NCBI GenBank assembly: GCA_938092195.1
Contig: CALKHD010000133.1
Span: 1 to 8,225 of the forward strand
Direction: 5' to 3'
DNA: 8,225 nt
Origin: an uncultured Flavobacteriales bacterium
GTDB lineage: Bacteria; Bacteroidota; Bacteroidia; Flavobacteriales_D; Sanyastnellaceae
Part shown: in pieces, positions 7,101 through 8,225 of the stretch
How the letters are laid out: each line of letters begins with the position of its first letter
Position numbering within the stretch: the first letter of the stretch is position 1
Program-made: the position numbers and the translations under genes
Notes under the pieces: model-generated
Told to the model about the DNA's origin: nothing
Seen by the model: the letters and a program-made list of their open reading frames with translations, nothing else
Database searches by the model: none

Positions 7101-8165
7101 GTTGTCTTCCACAGAAATGTTCTGTGTGTGCGCGGTCTGATTTCCAGAACAGTCCTCTGCAATCCACTGTCTTACAATGGTATACTCCTGAGGGCAAGAA
7201 CCTGGAATGGTGTTCTCTGTAGGTCCAGTCACCGTTGGAAATCCTGAATCTGCACAATTGTCAGAGGCTGTCACTGTGGGTGCATCCGGAATGTCATCTG
7301 TGCAGTCGATGGAGACGTCAGCAGGTGCATTGTCAAAGATTGGGGTAGTGTTGTCAATTCGAGTGAAAACTTGGTCTTCGGTCAACACTTGACCGCATGC
7401 CAAATCCTGAATGGTGTAGACCAAAGTCACCGTGCTTTCTCCATCCTCATTGCAAGGATTCAAGGTTTGGAAATTGGTCGTGAGGTCGAGAGAAATGTCT
7501 CCAGTTCCGTTCTCAACCTGCTCGCCGTCCAGCATTCCGCTGTAGTAGAACCATCCTCCGGCACCCAATTCACAACTCCTGTTGTTGGCCCCTGTTCCCA
7601 CTTGGAAACCATAGTTTGGAACCGAAATTCCGGGGTTGATTCCGGGCATGTGGGCCATCTGAACATAACTACCGTCCAGACTTCCCTCTCCAGTCAGGTA
7701 ACTCAAACCGGTTTCCATCTGGTAGATATTCCAGGACTCTGTTGTGGTGTTGCCGTTTGAGGGAATTTGGCAGTTGTTGGCCGACTTAAAGCTCCCTGGC
7801 CAATCTGACCCAAGCACACCCTGACCAAAAATGGTTTGAATGTTGAGAATGGCAGTGGGATCGTCCACATCCACCACTTGACCCGTTACAAGGGCAGTAC
7901 CATTTTCATATTCAGTCAAGCTGACCCCTTCCGTTGTGGGCACAAACTGACGTTCATCATCAGGATTGTTGTCCTCACCATACAGAATCAAAACCCAGTC
8001 CGACCCTGTGCCGTCCGGAACGCTGGTGGTGTAATTGCTCTTTTGAAAACGCTCTTCAAGCAAGGCACATGAAACGGTACCTCGGTTGGCACCTACGGTT
8101 TCATCGCACTCCGTGGGAAGGTCGCTCATGCACTGGACATTTTGATCGGAGAGGGGATTTTTCAT
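1131..8165 (-). CDS. Giant T9SS-exported HYR-like repeat protein, probable adhesin; N terminus possibly incomplete
   Basis: 2344 residues, ATG at 8165 to TGA at 1131. Layout: HYR-like start (1-33) with a lectin-like insertion (about 88-215); C module 278-358; A1 359-446; C 446-528; B1 529-622; A2 with insert 623-860; C 863-948; B2 949-1042; A3-A5 1043-1306; A6 with insert 1307-1577; C 1577-1656; B3 1657-1753; A7 1754-1840; B4 1842-1941; Cys-rich and lectin-like region 1950-2220; Gly-rich linker 2227-2252; T9SS sorting domain about 2256-2344. HYR-type modules are Ig-like beta folds found in bacterial surface proteins. The sorting domain implies Sec export and then T9SS passage with surface attachment or release. 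No enzyme motif is visible, so adhesion or matrix binding is inferred. Odd point: no signal peptide (MKNPLSDQNVQCMSDLP), and this frame stays open to the window's right edge, so the true start may lie upstream or the gene may be 5'-damaged. A terminator follows closely. Confidence 0.93.
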   Translation of the reverse strand: MKNPLSDQNVQCMSDLPTECDETVGANRGTVSCALLEERFQKSNYTTSVPDGTGSDWVLILYGEDNNPDDERQFVPTTEGVSLTEYENGTALVTGQVVDVDDPTAILNIQTIFGQGVLGSDWPGSFKSANNCQIPSNGNTTTESWNIYQMETGLSYLTGEGSLDGSYVQMAHMPGINPGISVPNYGFQVGTGANNRSCELGAGGWFYYSGMLDGEQVENGTGDISLDLTTNFQTLNPCNEDGESTVTLVYTIQDLACGQVLTEDQVFTRIDNTTPIFDNAPADVSIDCTDDIPDAPTVTASDNCADSGFPTVTGPTENTIPGSCPQEYTIVRQWIAEDCSGNQTAHTQNISVEDNTGPTIVGGGPSTVECDGSGNTTELDFWLDSNGGATATDDCGTVTWSHDFTALSDDCGETGSANVTFTATDDCLNESTITLTFTIIDTTDPTWENSFGFTTAACEDLTDPTDPSQVPFEGASDFCSDVTYSIEAHTFSGGCPNSYQRIWTAIDACGNESAVAEQYVELYDNELPVITLTCPADYTADAADDCTAPIDTATTGAATATASDNCATDLEIAITYSDGPETNACVGQRTFTRTWSASTQDDCDNVGTATCSQVITINDNTDPELLTMAMDSTTECDGFGNNEQFYAWLANAGGAVATDGCSDVTWSNDYASYQPADAGFSGTYDEDSWTILNDGAPSEVSFSVDGTEIHFDGPLDSQFGPGGGVGVVKACQPARARLSVSFDWAYELNTSWPNTGSLLDPAFYINDSPTTLSGWSWGNTTQNGSMTMIVETGDEFGWGIASYILGGLGNAELTISNFSTQVLQSQDPCNDEQRIVTFTASDDCGNNTSTTASFFIEDTTPPSISSDPLVNVPCDEWSCDADALEEMGLFTVTDVCNDYTLEATCVANSGDCVLPIAGYTVNIVATDACGNASDSYELLVNLTDDEAPVPSITCPADKEVFVDASCMADLDPSNTGNAITSATDNCDSDPSLDLTYTDGESSPICEGSYSFDRTFKLVAEDNCGNSDSTTCVQTITVTDNVGPIISGGSPSTVECDGSGNSVELTHWLNTQGGATASDPCSDVTWSNDFSSLSDECGETGMATVTFTAKDDCLNSSTLTLTFTIEDTTPPSMDTEASDETVECDGSGNTAALNAWLASNGGAMASDFCSGVTWTNDYSALSDDCGATGSALVTFTATDACLLTTTTTATFTIEDTTAPSMDTEASDETVECDGSGNTVALNAWLASNGGAIASDDCGGVTWTNDYSALSDDCGATGSALVTFTATDACLLTTTTTATFTIEDTTAPTMDTEASDETAECDGSGNLTELNAWLNNYGGASASDDCSSVTWSNNYDADCDGSAESFLNYKQQDWGKSTSGAASDLLDADFDAVFPDGVKVGCGDGYELVFTTADAVDTYLPCTGGAQDLTLSHGGTNPTADSDPSCWDNALVTHVLTAKLNVAFDAADPAFSPSDIALGDLIAVDGPFYGMSINDIIAISDLVLGDCSEAYTPQECRVALRAFNKNYRNGSVDLGYTYIAGCFTDECGATGSAIVTFTASDDCGLMTSTTATFTIEDNYGPEITADIEVDVACEDYDAETPFGYSVTDDCSDVTTVISDLMQSGVCGGVYQRTYTATDECGHESTWSQTVTLTDDEDPTFDLHCPQAIINISADAADCSADTTVATHGSATFSNVADNCDTDVDMEVSHEDSQVDGCAGSYVITRVWTVTATDHCDNETTKTCTQTITVTDDTDPTITNHATGSTVECDGEGNADELAAWLANNGGATATDACGEVTWSNNHSELSDDCGATGSTTVIFTATDECDNTSETTATFTIQDTTDPSLTIEGPANVDLYVDASCYVDTTVATIGGITYGASDICGDVEVVVTSVDGEISQACADTDETLEGSYSFARTFTATATDDCNRTTTETYVQTITVSDTISPQFTNTCGLTNDDDVPVCCTDLSGTVLIPEACEPSADDNCDSEVNIEFTEVYVGEYAPQPGSGVVSYCESSTPEAFEDGEACNGLDSHSFSLFNFDGELRVDFVSDGTGTVAQMENGTWVLTQDLLASTGGSIGLGGLSLSVTYGEAQSWEDWFVQGQTNYKRDCGDLIDDHENWDYRIMSGGTLTGTGDYAGLSLSLSHAPANEYYAFQVGVGANNQNNNYGYSGWVMASGTYNEESVFFSGDLFGDLDCCLPWSITRDYVASDDCANNTAFGYTVDVNAESCTEDDGPSVSGGQDGSHGPSVMGGAGDVLTGKSPIRVTNLMPNPTNDLSMLGFTVTQNMRLRVDMFTMDGVLVSQLYDGVASPNVNNTLNIEASDLQSGMYQIRLSSSEYLVVKKLLVTD
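1134..1400 (-). other. T9SS type A C-terminal sorting domain (residues 2256-2344)
   Basis: The end of the giant protein shows the family landmarks: SPIRVTNLMPNPTND (the usual YPNP region), LRVDMFTMDGVLVSQLYDG, LNIEASDLQSGMYQIRLSS and a closing LVVKKLLVTD. This is the Por_Secre_tail type (TIGR04183). In known T9SS cargo the domain is recognised at the outer membrane translocon and usually removed or exchanged for an anchor. It is preceded by a flexible Gly/Ser-rich stretch. Confidence 0.93.
1422..1478 (-). repeat. Gly/Ser linker with doubled GPSVxGG
   Basis: Residues 2230-2248 read GPSVSGG, QDGSH, GPSVMGG: a 12-residue-spaced short duplication between the folded ectodomain and the sorting domain. 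It probably acts as a flexible spacer. Confidence 0.6.
1596..2048 (-). other. C-terminal lectin-like domain (residues 2040-2190)
   Basis: Landmarks are MENGTWVLTQDL, WEDWFVQGQTNYKRDCGD, ENWDYRIMSGGTLTGTGDY and YYAFQVGVGANNQNNNYGYS followed by GW. A related copy is near the N terminus. I recall domains like this in flavobacterial exported proteins but know no accepted name. A beta-sandwich carbohydrate-binding role is a guess from Trp/Tyr/Asn/Gly content. It sits inside a HYR-like shell: DDNCDSEVNIEFTEVY before it and SITRDYVASDDCANNTAF after it. Confidence 0.6.
3543..4103 (-). other. Domain inserted in module A6 (residues 1355-1541)
   Basis: After VTWSNNY (residue 1353) about 185 extra residues follow: FLNYKQQDWGKSTSGAASDL, ADFDAVFPDGVKVGCGDGYE, FTTADAVDTYLPC, LTAKLNVAFDAADPAFSPSD, GDLIAVDGPFYGMSINDIIA, SEAYTPQECRVALRAFNKNY. 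Module A6 resumes at FTDECGATGSAIVTFTASDD. From memory this matches a domain common in Bacteroidota cell-surface proteins, with WGSTPRGNNPG, ANFAAAFPxGLxVGC and TAQAVTAFLP landmarks; here the first block is degenerate. I know no assigned function. Confidence 0.75.
4248..4775 (-). repeat. Two 264-bp direct tandem repeats (A4 and A5)
   Basis: 4512-4775 and 4248-4511 encode residues 1131-1218 and 1219-1306. By eye they differ at about 16 of 264 positions, and 10 of these fall within one 38-nt patch (4391-4428 against 4655-4692). The neighbouring A3 and A6 keep the same 88-residue register (VEC/AEC Cys at 1055, 1143, 1231, 1319), but their DNA is more diverged. This indicates recent in-frame duplication. 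Confidence 0.92.
5688..6155 (-). other. Domain inserted in module A2 (residues 671-826)
   Basis: After VTWSNDY (residue 670) about 150 extra residues appear: YDEDSWTILNDGAPSEVSFS, a Gly-rich FGPGGGVGVVKAC, RLSVSFDWAYELNTSW, TTLSGWSWGNTTQNGSMTMI, GNAELTISNFSTQ. The A module then resumes at DPCNDEQRIVTFTASDDCGN. The alternating pattern and SVSFDWAYE resemble beta-sandwich domains that follow SxxxxxWT starts in other Bacteroidota exported proteins. Function unknown. Confidence 0.7.
7521..7904 (-). other. N-terminal lectin-like domain (residues 88-215)
   Basis: This copy reads NGTALVTGQVVDVDDP, ESWNIYQMETGLSYLTGEGS, NYGFQVGTGANNRSCELGAG and GWFYYSG. It parallels the C-terminal copy in order: NGT start, W.IY/WDYRI, LTGxG, FQVGxGANN, GW. 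Here too the domain interrupts a HYR-like shell, between GTVSCALLEE (29-38) and PCNEDGESTVTLVYTIQDLA (237-256). Confidence 0.6.
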
Positions 8166-8225
8166 GCCAATAATTGAGTAAATAGAATAAAAATTGGTAC
8201 AACGGCAATATGTGAATCTAAGCGA
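8162..8225 (-). other. Right-edge leader region with a second open frame overlapping the ATG
   Basis: Two minus-strand frames are open to the edge. The giant-gene frame reads SLRFTYCRCTNFYSIYSIIG before Met1. The next frame reads RLDSHIAVVPIFILFTQLLA and ends at TGA (8164-8162), overlapping the giant gene's ATG as ATGA. The latter is either the tail of an upstream gene, a signal peptide displaced by a frameshift, or chance from a T-rich leader. No TAnnTTTG promoter or clear ribosome binding site is visible in these 60 bases. Confidence 0.4.

Larger units (their letters stand above)
2343..7334 (-). repeat. Array of HYR-like A, B and C modules (residues 278-1941)
   Basis: Three module classes alternate. 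A (about 88 residues): TVECDGSGN, WL..NGGA.A, VTWSNDY, LSDDCGATGSA, VTFTATD.C, TFTIEDTTAP. B (about 93): TCPAD, A/VDASC, A.DNC, TY.DGE, C.GSYSF.RT, CxQTITVTD. C (about 75-85): V.C.D, V.D.C.DVT, ATDACGN, VTLTDDEAP. Order: C-A1-C-B1-A2-C-B2-A3-A4-A5-A6-C-B3-A7-B4. The four A cysteines are spaced 25/16/16 in A1, A3, A4, A5 and A7 (for example 370, 395, 411, 427), suggesting conserved disulfides. Each module ends with DxTxP, a typical inter-domain hinge. Confidence 0.9.

Noticed and set aside
8166..8225. Promoter directly upstream of the giant gene
   Set aside because: The leader is AT-rich but has no convincing TAnnTTTG or spaced TTTG; any promoter probably lies beyond the window.

Overview
The window looks like chromosome from a marine or aquatic Bacteroidota, most likely Flavobacteriales. 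The reasons are a C-terminal type IX secretion (T9SS) sorting domain, HYR-like Cys-rich repeats with TVECDGSGN motifs, a GCTDxxAxNYxxxAxxDDGSC motif in the neighbouring protein, and a TAnnTTTG-like promoter. No marker gene is present, so nothing below order level can be supported.

Both recognisable genes lie on the minus strand. From the right edge leftwards: (i) about 60 bp (8166-8225), AT-rich just before the start codon, with two reading frames open to the edge and no clear promoter; (ii) one giant gene (8165-1131) for a 2344-residue extracellular repeat protein that ends in a T9SS sorting domain; (iii) a 237-bp gap with an intrinsic terminator for the giant gene (about 1074-1108) and a plausible Bacteroidota promoter (about 941-969); (iv) the 5' part of a second secreted-protein gene (893 to beyond 1), which has a normal signal peptide and two copies of one domain flanking a GCTD motif.

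The giant protein has clear internal order. Three module types, called A, B and C here, form a cassette A-C-B of about 265 residues that recurs three times, followed by a final A-B without C. One A module has been amplified into four consecutive copies with an exact 88-residue period. Two of the seven A modules (A2 and A6) carry large, unrelated inserted domains at the same place, between the second and third of four regularly spaced cysteines. A lectin-like domain of about 130 residues occurs near the N terminus and again just before the sorting domain, bracketing the array. Adhesion or surface matrix binding is the natural inference; no catalytic motif was seen.

The main oddity is the 5' end of the giant gene. 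The open frame starts at the edge of a repeat module with no signal peptide, although the C-terminal sorting domain implies Sec export. A hydrophobic, signal-like stretch lies immediately upstream in another frame and stops exactly at the ATG. Frameshift, truncation, or an upstream overlapping gene are all possible. The two main genes share a secreted character but appear to be separately transcribed.
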